DNA of 64,000 nt from DATGJX01 sp963830545 (lineage in GTDB: Bacteria > Vulcanimicrobiota > Vulcanimicrobiia > Vulcanimicrobiales > Vulcanimicrobiaceae). How positions within the stretch are numbered: position 1 is the stretch's first letter; every line of letters begins with the position of its first letter. The stretch spans positions 558,001-622,000 of the forward strand of contig CAWHMK010000001.1 of NCBI GenBank assembly GCA_963830545.1. Reading direction: 5' to 3'. Below, piece by piece: positions 20,240-28,987 of this stretch. A program made the translations under genes and the position numbers. The notes beneath the pieces are model-generated. The model was given only the letters and a program-made list of their open reading frames with translations. It was not told the DNA's origin and made no database searches.

Positions 20240-21068
20240 TGCGCACCTCGACGCGACGATGAGCGGCTTCCATTACCGCCCGCATCAGAATTGCCACTTT
20301 CGTCCCTTTCGATACCGAGGGACGGGTCACTTCCGTTGCGTAGCCGATTCGCCGGATCGCGTCGCAGATGGCAAGCCCGCCCATGCGGTACAGCGCGAGC
20401 TGGAGTCGCAGCGGCCCGGGAGCCATCGTTTCCAGCGTCTTGCCGGAGGCGAGCAGCGATCGCGCTCGGGCGACGAGCGCCTGCACGGCACCGCGCGTTC
20501 CGCCGCTCCGCAAATCCTCCTCGATCAAGTAGCGCCGCCCGATCTTCGCGTCGCGGCTGACGTCCTGCGCGTGATTTGCCAGTTGCAAGCCGATGCACAC
20601 GTCGTCGGAAAGCTTTTCCGTCGCGGCATTTGCGATGCCGAAGAACCGCAGCACGACGCGCCCCACCGGCGCGGCGGAAAGCATGCAATACGATTCGAGC
20701 TGCGGCCACGTCTCGTAAGCATGCACGCGCTGGTCTTGTTCGTTCGCCGAAATCAAATCCAGGAACGGCTGTTTGTCGAGCGCGTAATGGCCGATCGTTT
20801 CGCGCAGCGCGATAAGCACCGGATGTACGGCCGGAGCGCCGTCAAAAACGGCTTCTGTCTCGCCGCGCCAGCGCGCGAGCCGCGCGAGTGCTTCCTCCGG
20901 CGACCCGCTTTCATCGCCGAGATCGTCGGTCGTGCGGCAAAAACCGTAAAAGCGCATGAGATCCAGGCGCGCCCGGCCGGGAACGACCCTCGAGGCTACG
21001 GCGAAATTCTCATAATGCCGCGTTGCGAGCATGCGGCAATATGCATCGGCGCTTTCAGACTCGTTCAT
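20223..21068 (-). CDS. hpnC: Hydroxysqualene synthase HpnC
   Basis: A 281-residue paralogue of HpnD. It has a diverged first motif (FCRTTDDLGDES) and second motif (LQLANHAQDVSRDAKIGRRYL). The NFAVASRVVP start and SAAPVGRVVLRFFG are typical of HpnC, which converts presqualene diphosphate to hydroxysqualene. It sits between the IPP isomerase and hpnD, overlapping each. Confidence 0.9.
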   Translation of the reverse strand: MNESESADAYCRMLATRHYENFAVASRVVPGRARLDLMRFYGFCRTTDDLGDESGSPEEALARLARWRGETEAVFDGAPAVHPVLIALRETIGHYALDKQPFLDLISANEQDQRVHAYETWPQLESYCMLSAAPVGRVVLRFFGIANAATEKLSDDVCIGLQLANHAQDVSRDAKIGRRYLIEEDLRSGGTRGAVQALVARARSLLASGKTLETMAPGPLRLQLALYRMGGLAICDAIRRIGYATEVTRPSVSKGTKVAILMRAVMEAAHRRVEVRSAETA

Positions 21069-22110
21069 TGCGCGTTATGCGTTTCGTGGTGCGCAGTTGC
21101 GCGATCGTCTGCTCTCCGAGAGCGAACATGGCGATGCGCAGCACCTCGACGAATTCGCGCGCGAGATCGGACGCAGCCTCATAGCCTTCCACGGCTGCGC
21201 GCAGGAACGGTCCGGCGATACCGACCATGTCGGCGCCGAGCGCGAGTGCTTTGACGGCATCCATTCCGCTGCGTATCCCTCCACTGGCAATGAGCAGTCC
21301 GTACGGCCCTATCTGCACGGCACCGCGCAAACATTCTGCCGTGGGAATCCCCCAACCCGCAAACGCCGCAGCGACGTTCGCGCGCCACGGTTCGGCCGTC
21401 CGGTGCCGCTCGACTTCACTCCACGACGTGCCCCCTGCGCCCGCGAGATCGACGGCCGCGACTCCCGCTTCGAATAAGGCGTGCACTTCGTCCGGTGCGA
21501 TTCCCCAACCGACTTCCTTGACGACGACCGGCGCGTCCAATTTCGCGCAGACCTTCGCAATGTTGTCGATCAGCCCGCGAAAGCACGCGTCGCCTTCGGG
21601 CTGAACCGCTTCCTGCACGGCGTTCAGATGAAGCACCAGCACATCGGCGTGCAGGATGTCGAGCAGACGGCGGCAGTCGTCGACGCGATACCCTTTGTTC
21701 AACTGCACCGCGCCCAAATTCGCGAAAAGAAGAATGTCCGGCGCGTGCGGGCGTACGTCGAACGTCTCGAGCAGCGCGGGATTTTCGAGCAGCGCCCGCG
21801 CGGAGCCCAGCCCCATCGCTAGACCGTGTTCCTGTGCGACGCGCGCGAGGACCGCATTAATCGCGCGCGCTTCCGGCGTGCCGCCGGTCATGCACGAGAC
21901 GAGCAGCGGCGCGCGCAGCGCACGCCCAAAAACAGTGCAGGACGTATCTACGTCCTGCAGATCGATTTCGGGCAACGCGCAATTGACGAGCCGGTACTCC
22001 TCGAATCCGCTTGTGACGCCCTTCGCGCCGACGTCGTGCTCGAGGTTAATCCGGACGTGATCCGCTTTCCTCGATGCGGTGCCGCTATCGCGATCGAGTT
22101 GCGACGTAAT
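21055..22110 (-). CDS. fni: Type 2 isopentenyl-diphosphate isomerase
   Basis: An FMN-dependent enzyme interconverting IPP and DMAPP. Motifs are SRKADHVRINL at the N-terminus, VSCMTGGTPEA, LGSARALLEN, FANLGAVQLNKGY, VVKEVGWGI and IASGGIRSGMD. Starts at 22218 would add over 35 residues that overlap the prenyl synthase. No ATG/GTG/TTG lies near the family start; ATT 22110, six bases after AGAGG, gives a normal protein of about 351 residues. Placing the isomerase inside the hopanoid operon ties C5 supply to sterol-like lipid synthesis. Confidence 0.9.
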   Translation of the reverse strand: MTSQLDRDSGTASRKADHVRINLEHDVGAKGVTSGFEEYRLVNCALPEIDLQDVDTSCTVFGRALRAPLLVSCMTGGTPEARAINAVLARVAQEHGLAMGLGSARALLENPALLETFDVRPHAPDILLFANLGAVQLNKGYRVDDCRRLLDILHADVLVLHLNAVQEAVQPEGDACFRGLIDNIAKVCAKLDAPVVVKEVGWGIAPDEVHALFEAGVAAVDLAGAGGTSWSEVERHRTAEPWRANVAAAFAGWGIPTAECLRGAVQIGPYGLLIASGGIRSGMDAVKALALGADMVGIAGPFLRAAVEGYEAASDLAREFVEVLRIAMFALGEQTIAQLRTTKRITRNERV

Positions 22111-23164
22111 ACGCCACCTCTTCAAATGCTTCCAGCGCTTCCGCGCCGACGCGCCCGCGTGCGACGACGCTGACCGCCTTTTCCGCATAACGCTCGGCCG
22201 CGAGACGCGTGAGCGCATCGCAGCCCACTTCGTCCAGGAGCGCTCGAAGTTTTGGTTCCGGGTCGTCTTGGCGCGCGCGAAAGATTTCGCGCAGGCGGCG
22301 CCGCTGCAGCGTCGACATGACGCCCAGTCCCGCGACGACGGGAAACGTCATCTTGTAGCGGCTTGCATCTCCGCTGCTCGACTTTCCGGTGGTCGCCGGA
22401 TCGCCGTACATGCCGAGCCAATCGTCCCGAATTTGAAAGGCGGTGCCCAGCAGCCGTCCGGCGCGGCGGAATTGCGCGGCAGCCGGCTCGGGCGCGCCCG
22501 CAATGACGGCTCCGGCCTCGACGCTCGCACCGAGCAGCGCACCGGTTTTCGCGGCGACCATTCGAAGATACGCGCGCAGCGTCGTGTCGATCCGGCCCTC
22601 GAGTTCCAGATCGATGCATTGCCCCTCGATGACCGTCAGACCGGCGGATGCGATTGCCGCGATCGCGCGAATCCCGCGATCCGGATGCGCGCAATCGCGT
22701 GCGACGGAAAGAAACGCCAGCGCCTGCATCGCGTCGCCCGCGTTGATGGCCTGTGGAACGCCCCACAGCGACCACACGGTTTCGCGGCTGTGCCGTTTGC
22801 GGTCGCCGTCCTGGATGTCGTCGTGCACCAGCGTGAAGTTGTGAAACCATTCGATGGCGGCCGCCGCCGGTAACGCCTGCGCCGCCTCGCCGCCGAACGC
22901 TCCGCACGCCCAGAGGCACAGGCTCGGCCGGACCAACTTGCCGGTCTTGACTGCGTTCGGACGTCCGGCTTCGTCGGCCCAGCCCATGTGGTAGGCGACC
23001 ATCTTGCCGGAAAGCCAGGAGAACGGCAGCGTACGGCCGCGCATATATTCCGCAATGAGCGAACGATGACGGCTGAGCAGCAGCGGTTCGACTTCTGCAT
23101 TGCCGGCCGCGCGTCTGTACGGCGCCCGGCTGATGGAATATGAGTCTATTGCAGGGCTCCTCAT
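22085..23164 (-). CDS. Prenyl diphosphate synthase (farnesyl/geranylgeranyl type)
   Basis: A 359-residue all-alpha polyprenyl synthetase. The first Asp-rich motif is HDDIQDGDRKRHSRETVW (DDxxD at 115-119). The second is RDDWLGMYGD (247-254), where the usual last Asp of DDxxD is Gly. It supplies farnesyl diphosphate for HpnD by context; chain length cannot be fixed by eye. First gene of the leftward hopanoid operon. Confidence 0.9.
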   Translation of the reverse strand: MRSPAIDSYSISRAPYRRAAGNAEVEPLLLSRHRSLIAEYMRGRTLPFSWLSGKMVAYHMGWADEAGRPNAVKTGKLVRPSLCLWACGAFGGEAAQALPAAAAIEWFHNFTLVHDDIQDGDRKRHSRETVWSLWGVPQAINAGDAMQALAFLSVARDCAHPDRGIRAIAAIASAGLTVIEGQCIDLELEGRIDTTLRAYLRMVAAKTGALLGASVEAGAVIAGAPEPAAAQFRRAGRLLGTAFQIRDDWLGMYGDPATTGKSSSGDASRYKMTFPVVAGLGVMSTLQRRRLREIFRARQDDPEPKLRALLDEVGCDALTRLAAERYAEKAVSVVARGRVGAEALEAFEEVAYYVATRSR

Positions 23165-23277
23165 CTGAAAAGGCTTCGCTACACGAAGGCGGCTGATAGG
23201 AGCGCTTGGCCGCGCAGCCGCTTCTGGCCTCCCCCTGCGAGGCTAGCCGCATACGCGCAGCGCATAAGACGCGAAGC
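23165..23277. promoter_or_regulatory. Divergent promoter region of the hopanoid island
   Basis: The 113 bp between the leftward prenyl-synthase operon and rightward hpnK is the only gap where both transcripts can start. I see no clear operator palindrome. Assignment rests on gene orientation only. Confidence 0.4.
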
Positions 23278-24141
23278 ATGCGCCAGCTCATCGTGACGGC
23301 CGACGATTTCGGTCTCGACACCGCTGTCAACGACGCGATCGAACGCGGACACCGCGACGGCATTCTCTCGACGGCGAGCCTGATGGTCGCAGCGCCTGCC
23401 ACGCACGACGCAATCGAGCGCGCGCGCCGGATGCCGCGCTTGCGTGTGGGACTGCACGTGGTGCTCGTGAACGGCCGCCCGGTGCTGCCGCCCGAGCGCG
23501 TACCCGATCTCGTGGACGAAAGCGGATCGTTCGAAAGCGATCTGTTCAGAGCCGGCGTGCGCTATTTTTTCGTGCCCGGGATCCGCAAGCAGTTGAAAGC
23601 CGAAATACGCGCGCAATTCGAGGCGTTCGCCGCGACCGGATTACCGCTCGATCACGTCAACGCGCAAAATCATCTGCACGTGCATCCGACGATTCTCTCG
23701 CTCGTGCTCGAAGTGGGACGCGATTACGGCGTCCGAGCGATTCGTATTCCGCGCGAGCCGTTTTGGCCGTCGTGGCGCGCGATGCGAACGCATATGGGAG
23801 CTCGGTTCGCAAACTCGGCGTTTTTGCTGCCGTGGCTGACGCTCATGCGAATTCGTCTTCGGCGCGCGGGGATCGCAACCAACGATTACGTCTTCGGAAT
23901 GAACGACACGGGTCACATGACGCCGGACCGGGTCCGCAAATTCCTCGCCAATCTTCCGGACGGCGTCTCGGAACTCTACGTGCATCCCGCGACGCATGCG
24001 TGGCCGGGGGCATTTCCGCCGGACTACGATTTCGCCGGGGAGTTCGCATCGCTCGTCGACGCCGGCGTGATCGATGAACTGCGGCGATCGCCCGTGCGTT
24101 CGACGAATTTCACCGAACTGGCGACGGCGCGTGTCCGTTAA
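23278..24141 (+). CDS. hpnK: Hopanoid-associated YdjC/ChbG-type deacetylase HpnK
   Basis: A 287-residue carbohydrate deacetylase of the YdjC family. The metal/catalytic motif TADDFGLD lies at the N-terminus, and a His pair appears in DHVNAQNHLHVHPTI. In hopanoid clusters HpnK deacetylates the N-acetylglucosamine added by HpnI. The start is ATG 23278; an in-frame codon at 23206 adds residues unlike the family. It is followed at once by hpnI. Confidence 0.88.
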   Translation: MRQLIVTADDFGLDTAVNDAIERGHRDGILSTASLMVAAPATHDAIERARRMPRLRVGLHVVLVNGRPVLPPERVPDLVDESGSFESDLFRAGVRYFFVPGIRKQLKAEIRAQFEAFAATGLPLDHVNAQNHLHVHPTILSLVLEVGRDYGVRAIRIPREPFWPSWRAMRTHMGARFANSAFLLPWLTLMRIRLRRAGIATNDYVFGMNDTGHMTPDRVRKFLANLPDGVSELYVHPATHAWPGAFPPDYDFAGEFASLVDAGVIDELRRSPVRSTNFTELATARVR

Positions 24142-24142
24142 T

Positions 24143-25288
24143 ATGTTGAAGGCGCTCGCGTTTGCGAGCGGTGCGGGAACGCTCGCGGGAATCGCCTATA
24201 CCGCATTCGCAATCTCGCGCGTGCGCCGGTTTCGCAAGTGGGTGTCTGCGACCTCGATGCGTTCGCGAACGCCGCTCACCATACTCAAACCGCTGCACGG
24301 CGATGAACCGCGGCTGTTCGAAAACCTGTGCTCGTTCTGCGATCAGGAGTACCCGGAGTACCAGATCGTTTTCGGCGCAGCGGATCCGCAAGACCCCGCG
24401 CTGGAGACGGCCCGAGCGGTTGCGCGCCGTTTTCCGCGCGTCGACGTCGAGATCGTTGCGGGTAACGCGCAGCCTGCCGGGAATCCGAAAATCGGCAACC
24501 TGCTGGGTATGATCGGCCGGGCGCGTCATCCCGTCATCGTTATTGCGGACAGCGACATTCGCGTGAGTCGAACGTACCTGCAGGCAGTCGCGAGCAGCTT
24601 CGACGATCCGCGAACGGGCGCAGCCACCTGCGTGTACGGCGGTGCGCCGGAAGACACGTTCGCCGCACGCCTTGGCGCGCTTCACGTGAACGATCACTTC
24701 ACGCCGTCGGCGTTGGTCGCGGCGGCGATCGAACCGCTGACGTATTGTTTCGGCGCCACCATGGCCGTTCGCGGCGACGTGCTCGAGCGCATCGGCGGTC
24801 TGCAGCGCCTCGCGCCGCATTTGGCGGACGACTATCTGCTCGGCAAATACGTCAGCGAAGCCGGCTATGGAGTTGCACTCATTCCCTGCGCCGTGCAGAC
24901 GACGGTTTCGGATACGACGCTTTCGGCATTGTGGCGGCACGAACTGCGCTGGGCGCGCGCGATTCTCGGGCAGCGCCCTGCCGGATACGCGGGATCCATC
25001 GTTACGTACGTCTTGCCTTTTGCATTTGCGTTCGCGGGCTTGTCGCGCACGCCGTTCGCCTGTGGACTATTCGCAGTTGCAGCAACGGTGCGGACGATAC
25101 TCCATTTTCAAGCGCGCAGCGCGTTTGCGCCGCAAACGGCCCCGGCGCCGTGGCTCATACCGCTGCGGGACGCGTTCGGTGCGGCGGTCTGGCTGGCGAG
25201 TTTTTGCGGCAGGAACGTCCGATGGCAGGACGAGGACTATCGGCTCAATGCAGGCGGGCGGATGGCCGCGGGGCCAAAAGAAATGTAA
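24143..25288 (+). CDS. hpnI: Hopanoid glycosyltransferase HpnI
   Basis: A 381-residue family-2 glycosyltransferase of the ceramide-glucosyltransferase type. It has an N-terminal membrane helix, TILKPLHGDEPRLFENL, the DxD-type IADSDIRVS, DDYLLGKYV, and the (Q/R)xxRW-like LRWARAI. C-terminal hydrophobic helices follow. HpnI adds N-acetylglucosamine to bacteriohopanetetrol. ATG 24143 lies 1 base after the hpnK TAA. The partner HpnJ, which makes the cyclitol ether, is not in the window. Confidence 0.88.
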   Translation: MLKALAFASGAGTLAGIAYTAFAISRVRRFRKWVSATSMRSRTPLTILKPLHGDEPRLFENLCSFCDQEYPEYQIVFGAADPQDPALETARAVARRFPRVDVEIVAGNAQPAGNPKIGNLLGMIGRARHPVIVIADSDIRVSRTYLQAVASSFDDPRTGAATCVYGGAPEDTFAARLGALHVNDHFTPSALVAAAIEPLTYCFGATMAVRGDVLERIGGLQRLAPHLADDYLLGKYVSEAGYGVALIPCAVQTTVSDTTLSALWRHELRWARAILGQRPAGYAGSIVTYVLPFAFAFAGLSRTPFACGLFAVAATVRTILHFQARSAFAPQTAPAPWLIPLRDAFGAAVWLASFCGRNVRWQDEDYRLNAGGRMAAGPKEM

Positions 25289-25390
25289 CGATTGCGTTTA
25301 CCTTTAGGGCGAACGACCCAATGAGTGCGCAAGTCGCGCGTCGGAATGTCGATATGAAACGTTGAACCGAATACCACCAAAGGACGCGAC

Positions 25391-25555
25391 ATGAACGAAC
25401 GCACGCTTGTAGCCCTCGACACCGACGACTCGTTTTTCAATGACTGGATGCTGGACCTGTACAGCCTCGAGCGTTGCGCGTCCGACCGCTGGAACGACAA
25501 AATTTGGAGCGGCGTGCAGCCCACGTACGCCGGCATCCTGATTCGCGAGAATTGA
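25391..25555 (+). CDS. Orphan 54-residue peptide, unknown
   Basis: A short ORF, MNERTLVALDTDDSFFNDW..., rich in Asp and Trp with one Cys. AAAGGA lies 7 bases upstream of the ATG and a strong intrinsic terminator follows 27 bases after the stop, so it looks like a one-gene unit. It has no signal peptide. It could be a small regulatory protein or a peptide precursor; no modifying enzyme is adjacent. Family unknown. Confidence 0.5.
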   Translation: MNERTLVALDTDDSFFNDWMLDLYSLERCASDRWNDKIWSGVQPTYAGILIREN

Positions 25556-25581
25556 ATGTGCCGCGTAAGCGGTAATAAAAG

Positions 25582-25615
25582 CGGCCCGCTTGGGGAGGCG
25601 GGCCGTTTTTATTTT
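25582..25615 (+). terminator. Intrinsic terminator, probably bidirectional
   Basis: Stem CGGCCCGC (25582-25589) pairs with GCGGGCCG (25598-25605) around an 8-base loop, followed by TTTTTATTTT. The opposite strand continues with TTTTATTA, so the hairpin can also end the fumC transcript coming from the right. Confidence 0.88.
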
Positions 25616-25627
25616 GCTTCTGTCTAA

Positions 25628-27058
25628 CTACTTGGGATAGGTCATTTCTTTCGGCACCACGTAGGCGTCGAATTCATCGGCGCTCACGTGGCCCAGTTTG
25701 ACCGCCGCTTCTTTCAGCGTCGTGTTGTGGTGATGCGCGTGCTTGGCAATCTCCGCCGCCTTGTCATAGCCGATCTTCGGCGATAGCGCGGTGACGGTCA
25801 TCAGCGACTCGCCCAGATACTTCGCAATGACTTCTTCGTTCGCTTGCAGTCCCTCGACGGCGTGTTCGCGGAACATCGTGCACGTATCGCGCAGCAGCGT
25901 GCACGAGTGCAGGAAGTTATAGATCATGACCGGGTTGAACACGTTGAGTTCGAAGTTGCCTTGGGAGGCGCCGAACGCAATGGCGGCGTCGTTTCCGTAG
26001 ACCTGCGCGACGACCATGGTCATTGCTTCCGACTGCGTAGGATTCACTTTGCCGGGCATGATCGAGGAGCCCGGTTCGTTCTCCGGCAGAATCAGCTCGC
26101 CGATGCCCGCGCGCGGACCCGAAGCCAGCCAGCGGACGTCGTTGGCGATTTTCATGAGTCCCGCTGCAAGCGTCTTGAGCGCGCCGGAGGCAAAGACGAA
26201 GTCGTCGTGCGAGGCCAGCGCCGTGAACTTGTTCGGATGCGATCGGAACGGCAGTCCCGTCAGTTCGGCGATCTTCTTCGCCGCGCGATCCGCGAATTCA
26301 CGGTGCGCGTTCAACCCCGTTCCCACGGCGGTTCCGCCGATTGCGAGATCGTAGAGCGGCTCGAGCGCGAGTTCGATCGCGTGTATCGCGCGGTCGAGCT
26401 GCGTCACGTAGCCTGAAAATTCCTGACCCAGCGTCAGGGGCGTCGCGTCCTGCAGATGCGTGCGCCCGACCTTGACGATGTGCTGCCATGCTTGGGCTTT
26501 CGCGTGCAGCGCTTCGCGCAATTTGCGCACCGCGGGCAGCATCTCCACGACCGCCTCGGCGGCGGCCATGTGCATCGCGGTAGGAAACGTGTCGTTCGAA
26601 GACTGCGACATGTTGACGTGATCGTTCGGATGAACCGGCTTCTTGCTGCCCATCTCGCCGCCGGCGATCTCGATGGCGCGGTTCGAGATGACCTCGTTCA
26701 CGTTCATGTTCGTTTGCGTGCCGGATCCGGTTTGCCAGACGCGCAGCGGAAAGTGCGCGTTCAGTTTGCCGTCAACGACTTCGTCCGCGGCCTTGACGAT
26801 GAGATCCGTCTTCTCTTTGTCGAGTTTGCCGAGATCCTGGTTCACGAGCGCGCAGGCCTTCTTCAAAACGGCCATTGCTTTTATGACTTGACGCGGCATC
26901 ACATCGCGCGGCCATTCACCGTCGCCGATGTCGAAATGGATGAGCGAGCGCGCGGACTGCGCGCCGTAGTATTTGTCGGCGGGAACCGGAATTTGGCCCA
27001 TCGAGTCGGACTCCGTCCGGGTCTTCGTTCCATTGGCCGGAATGTTGGTAGTCGTCAT
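25628..27058 (-). CDS. fumC: Class II fumarate hydratase
   Basis: A 476-residue fumarase of the TCA cycle, interconverting fumarate and malate without an iron-sulfur cluster. The superfamily signature GSSIMPGKVNPTQ is intact. SGSGTQTNMNVNEVI-type wording (GSGTQTNMNVNE) and HPNDHVNMSQSSNDTFPTA are also present, as in FumC. Full length. It is transcribed alone toward the shared terminator. Confidence 0.96.
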   Translation of the reverse strand: MTTTNIPANGTKTRTESDSMGQIPVPADKYYGAQSARSLIHFDIGDGEWPRDVMPRQVIKAMAVLKKACALVNQDLGKLDKEKTDLIVKAADEVVDGKLNAHFPLRVWQTGSGTQTNMNVNEVISNRAIEIAGGEMGSKKPVHPNDHVNMSQSSNDTFPTAMHMAAAEAVVEMLPAVRKLREALHAKAQAWQHIVKVGRTHLQDATPLTLGQEFSGYVTQLDRAIHAIELALEPLYDLAIGGTAVGTGLNAHREFADRAAKKIAELTGLPFRSHPNKFTALASHDDFVFASGALKTLAAGLMKIANDVRWLASGPRAGIGELILPENEPGSSIMPGKVNPTQSEAMTMVVAQVYGNDAAIAFGASQGNFELNVFNPVMIYNFLHSCTLLRDTCTMFREHAVEGLQANEEVIAKYLGESLMTVTALSPKIGYDKAAEIAKHAHHHNTTLKEAAVKLGHVSADEFDAYVVPKEMTYPK

Positions 27059-27153
27059 GGCCCCGTTATCTTCGCCCGGCCGGCCCTATCTCTGCCCGGA
27101 TAAACGTCTGAGATCGGATGAAAAACCACCCTGCGGGGGCCTGCTTGGAGTCT

Positions 27154-27693
27154 TCAACGGCCTTTGAAGGCGGCTCTCCCGGTCGTCATCCCCAGTTCGC
27201 GCGTTTCGAGCACTTCGAATACCGTCAGCGGAAAACGCGGGTCGTAGCCGCGCCGGCTGCAGCGACCGCAGCTCATCGCGGCTGCGGGCAGGCGTTTGCG
27301 CAGCAGCTCCAGCGTACATTTTTCGCATCGCAGGATGTAGCGTTTCACGCTCTCGTTGAACGGACGCGCGCTGCCGAGATCGTGATAGATCGACGTCATC
27401 CCGCATTCGCGCATCTTGCGCCGGAAATCCGCGCTGTGCGCCGTGTCGCCGGTACGATCGTACACCCACGCGTGAATCATTTCATGCAGCAGCGTTTCGC
27501 GCAGCGCTTCGGGATTGGAGCGGAAATGCTTGGGCGAGAGCTCGATGAGCAGCGGTCTCTCGCTGTACGTTATACGTCCCGCGGAATTCGAAAAGCGCGC
27601 GTTGTAGCGAATGCGGCACACGGGGACTTCCCCGTTGAAATGGTAGTTGTTGAGTTCCGCGAAGAGCAGCTGGAGATCGGTTTCCGACGGCAC
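27154..27693 (-). CDS. SprT-like zinc metalloprotease-fold protein
   Basis: A 179-residue SprT domain with LLHEMIHAWVYD (HExxH) and a downstream His in TGDTAHSADFRRKM. A C-terminal zinc ribbon is made by CEKC and CGRC. Related eukaryotic Spartan proteins cut DNA-protein crosslinks; the bacterial role is less clear. Divergent from the TPR/M55 operon with 35 bp between starts. Confidence 0.85.
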   Translation of the reverse strand: MPSETDLQLLFAELNNYHFNGEVPVCRIRYNARFSNSAGRITYSERPLLIELSPKHFRSNPEALRETLLHEMIHAWVYDRTGDTAHSADFRRKMRECGMTSIYHDLGSARPFNESVKRYILRCEKCTLELLRKRLPAAAMSCGRCSRRGYDPRFPLTVFEVLETRELGMTTGRAAFKGR

Positions 27694-27728
27694 GAAGAGT
27701 TTCTTCGTCGCGCGTCCAAACGAATCTT

Positions 27729-28157
27729 GTGATTCCGGCTCAGAAGCGCGGCTTGCCGCCGCGCGTTTACGTTCCCATCATGATCGTGGTCGCCGCGGCC
27801 TTCCTGGCCGTGCTGGTGTATTTCGTGCGCGCGTCGTTTTCCACGGGCGGCTCGGTCTTCGGCGCCGCAATCGGGGCAGGCAACCGTGGCGCGCCGGCCG
27901 CCGCTGCTCCCGCAGTCAACGTCGAAGGCGGCGGGCCGCCTCCGGCCGTGCGTACGCAGCTCGCGGACTTGCGCGCTCGCATCGCCCGCAATCCGAAAGA
28001 CGACGTTGCGCTCACGCAGCTCGCGGACATGTACCTCGCCGTCGGAAAATACGAGGCGGCTATTCCCTACTACAAACGCGCGCTGGCGGCCAATCCGAAC
28101 AACGTCGCGGCGAAAGAAGGCATGAGCGAAGCCGAGAGCGAGAGCAAGAGCCCGTGA
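27729..28157 (+). CDS. Membrane-anchored TPR protein
   Basis: 142 residues from a GTG start. A single N-terminal transmembrane helix (about 16-36) and a Gly/Ala/Pro-rich linker precede one or two TPR units (LADLRARIARNPKDDVALTQ, then YLAVGKYEAAIPYYKRAL). The TPR part should lie outside the membrane. Its stop overlaps the next gene's GTG (GTGA), so it is coupled to the M55 peptidases and may scaffold them. Confidence 0.75.
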   Translation: MIPAQKRGLPPRVYVPIMIVVAAAFLAVLVYFVRASFSTGGSVFGAAIGAGNRGAPAAAAPAVNVEGGGPPPAVRTQLADLRARIARNPKDDVALTQLADMYLAVGKYEAAIPYYKRALAANPNNVAAKEGMSEAESESKSP

Positions 28158-28987
28158 AATTGTATGTTTCCTGCGACATGGAGGGAACGGCGGGCGTGTG
28201 CAGCTGGATGCAGTGCGATCCGTCCAACCGCCACGAGTATCCGATCTACCGCCGGTACATGTCTCGCGAAGTTCGCGCCGCCATCGACGGAGCGCGCAGC
28301 GCGGGCGCAACCGACGTCGTCGTCAACGATTCGCATTGGGACATGCGCAACGTGCTCTGGGACGAATTGCCCGACGACGTGCGGATGATCTCGGGCGGTC
28401 GGAAACCGTTTTCGATGACCGAAGGGTTGCGTTCCGGATTCGACGGCGCGTTCTTTACGGGATATCACGCGCGCGTCGGTGCGGCGAACGGGGTTCTCGC
28501 GCACACGTACACCGCCGACAGCCTCTACAACGTGCGCATCAACGGCGTCGCTTGCAGCGAAGCGCTTCTCAATGCTGCCATGGCGGGCATGTTCGGCATT
28601 CCGCTGCTGCTGCTCAGCGGCGATCGTGTCGTGGTCGAGCACGTCAAGCAGTACATGCCGTGGGTCAACGGCGTCGTGGTGAAGGAAGGAATCGGCCATT
28701 ATGCGGCCGATTCGATGACGCCGAAAGCCGCGCAGGACGCGCTGTGCGATGCGGCGGCACGCGCCGTGCGCGATGCGGCGAAGGCCAAACCGTTCACGTT
28801 CGATTCGCCGATGACGATGGAGATCGACACGGCGCGCGTGGAGCACGCCGATTTCATCGAACTCATGCCGGGATTTACGCGCGTCGACGGACGCACGCTG
28901 CGATTCGTTCACGACGACTACCGGATGATTTTCCGCGCATTCGTCTGTTCGTTCCGGCTCGCCGGAGCGGCAACGGCGACCGCATGA
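28154..28987 (+). CDS. M55 D-aminopeptidase (DppA-like), copy 1
   Basis: 277 residues. YVSCDMEGTAGV supplies the zinc-binding Asp and Glu of DppA-type peptidases. NDSHWDMRN and FTGYHARVG supply the later His ligands, and HTYTADSLYNVRING is a family signature. DppA cuts D-Ala-containing peptides from cell-wall turnover. The GTG start overlaps the TPR gene and the end overlaps copy 2 as ATGA. Confidence 0.88.
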   Translation: MKLYVSCDMEGTAGVCSWMQCDPSNRHEYPIYRRYMSREVRAAIDGARSAGATDVVVNDSHWDMRNVLWDELPDDVRMISGGRKPFSMTEGLRSGFDGAFFTGYHARVGAANGVLAHTYTADSLYNVRINGVACSEALLNAAMAGMFGIPLLLLSGDRVVVEHVKQYMPWVNGVVVKEGIGHYAADSMTPKAAQDALCDAAARAVRDAAKAKPFTFDSPMTMEIDTARVEHADFIELMPGFTRVDGRTLRFVHDDYRMIFRAFVCSFRLAGAATATA

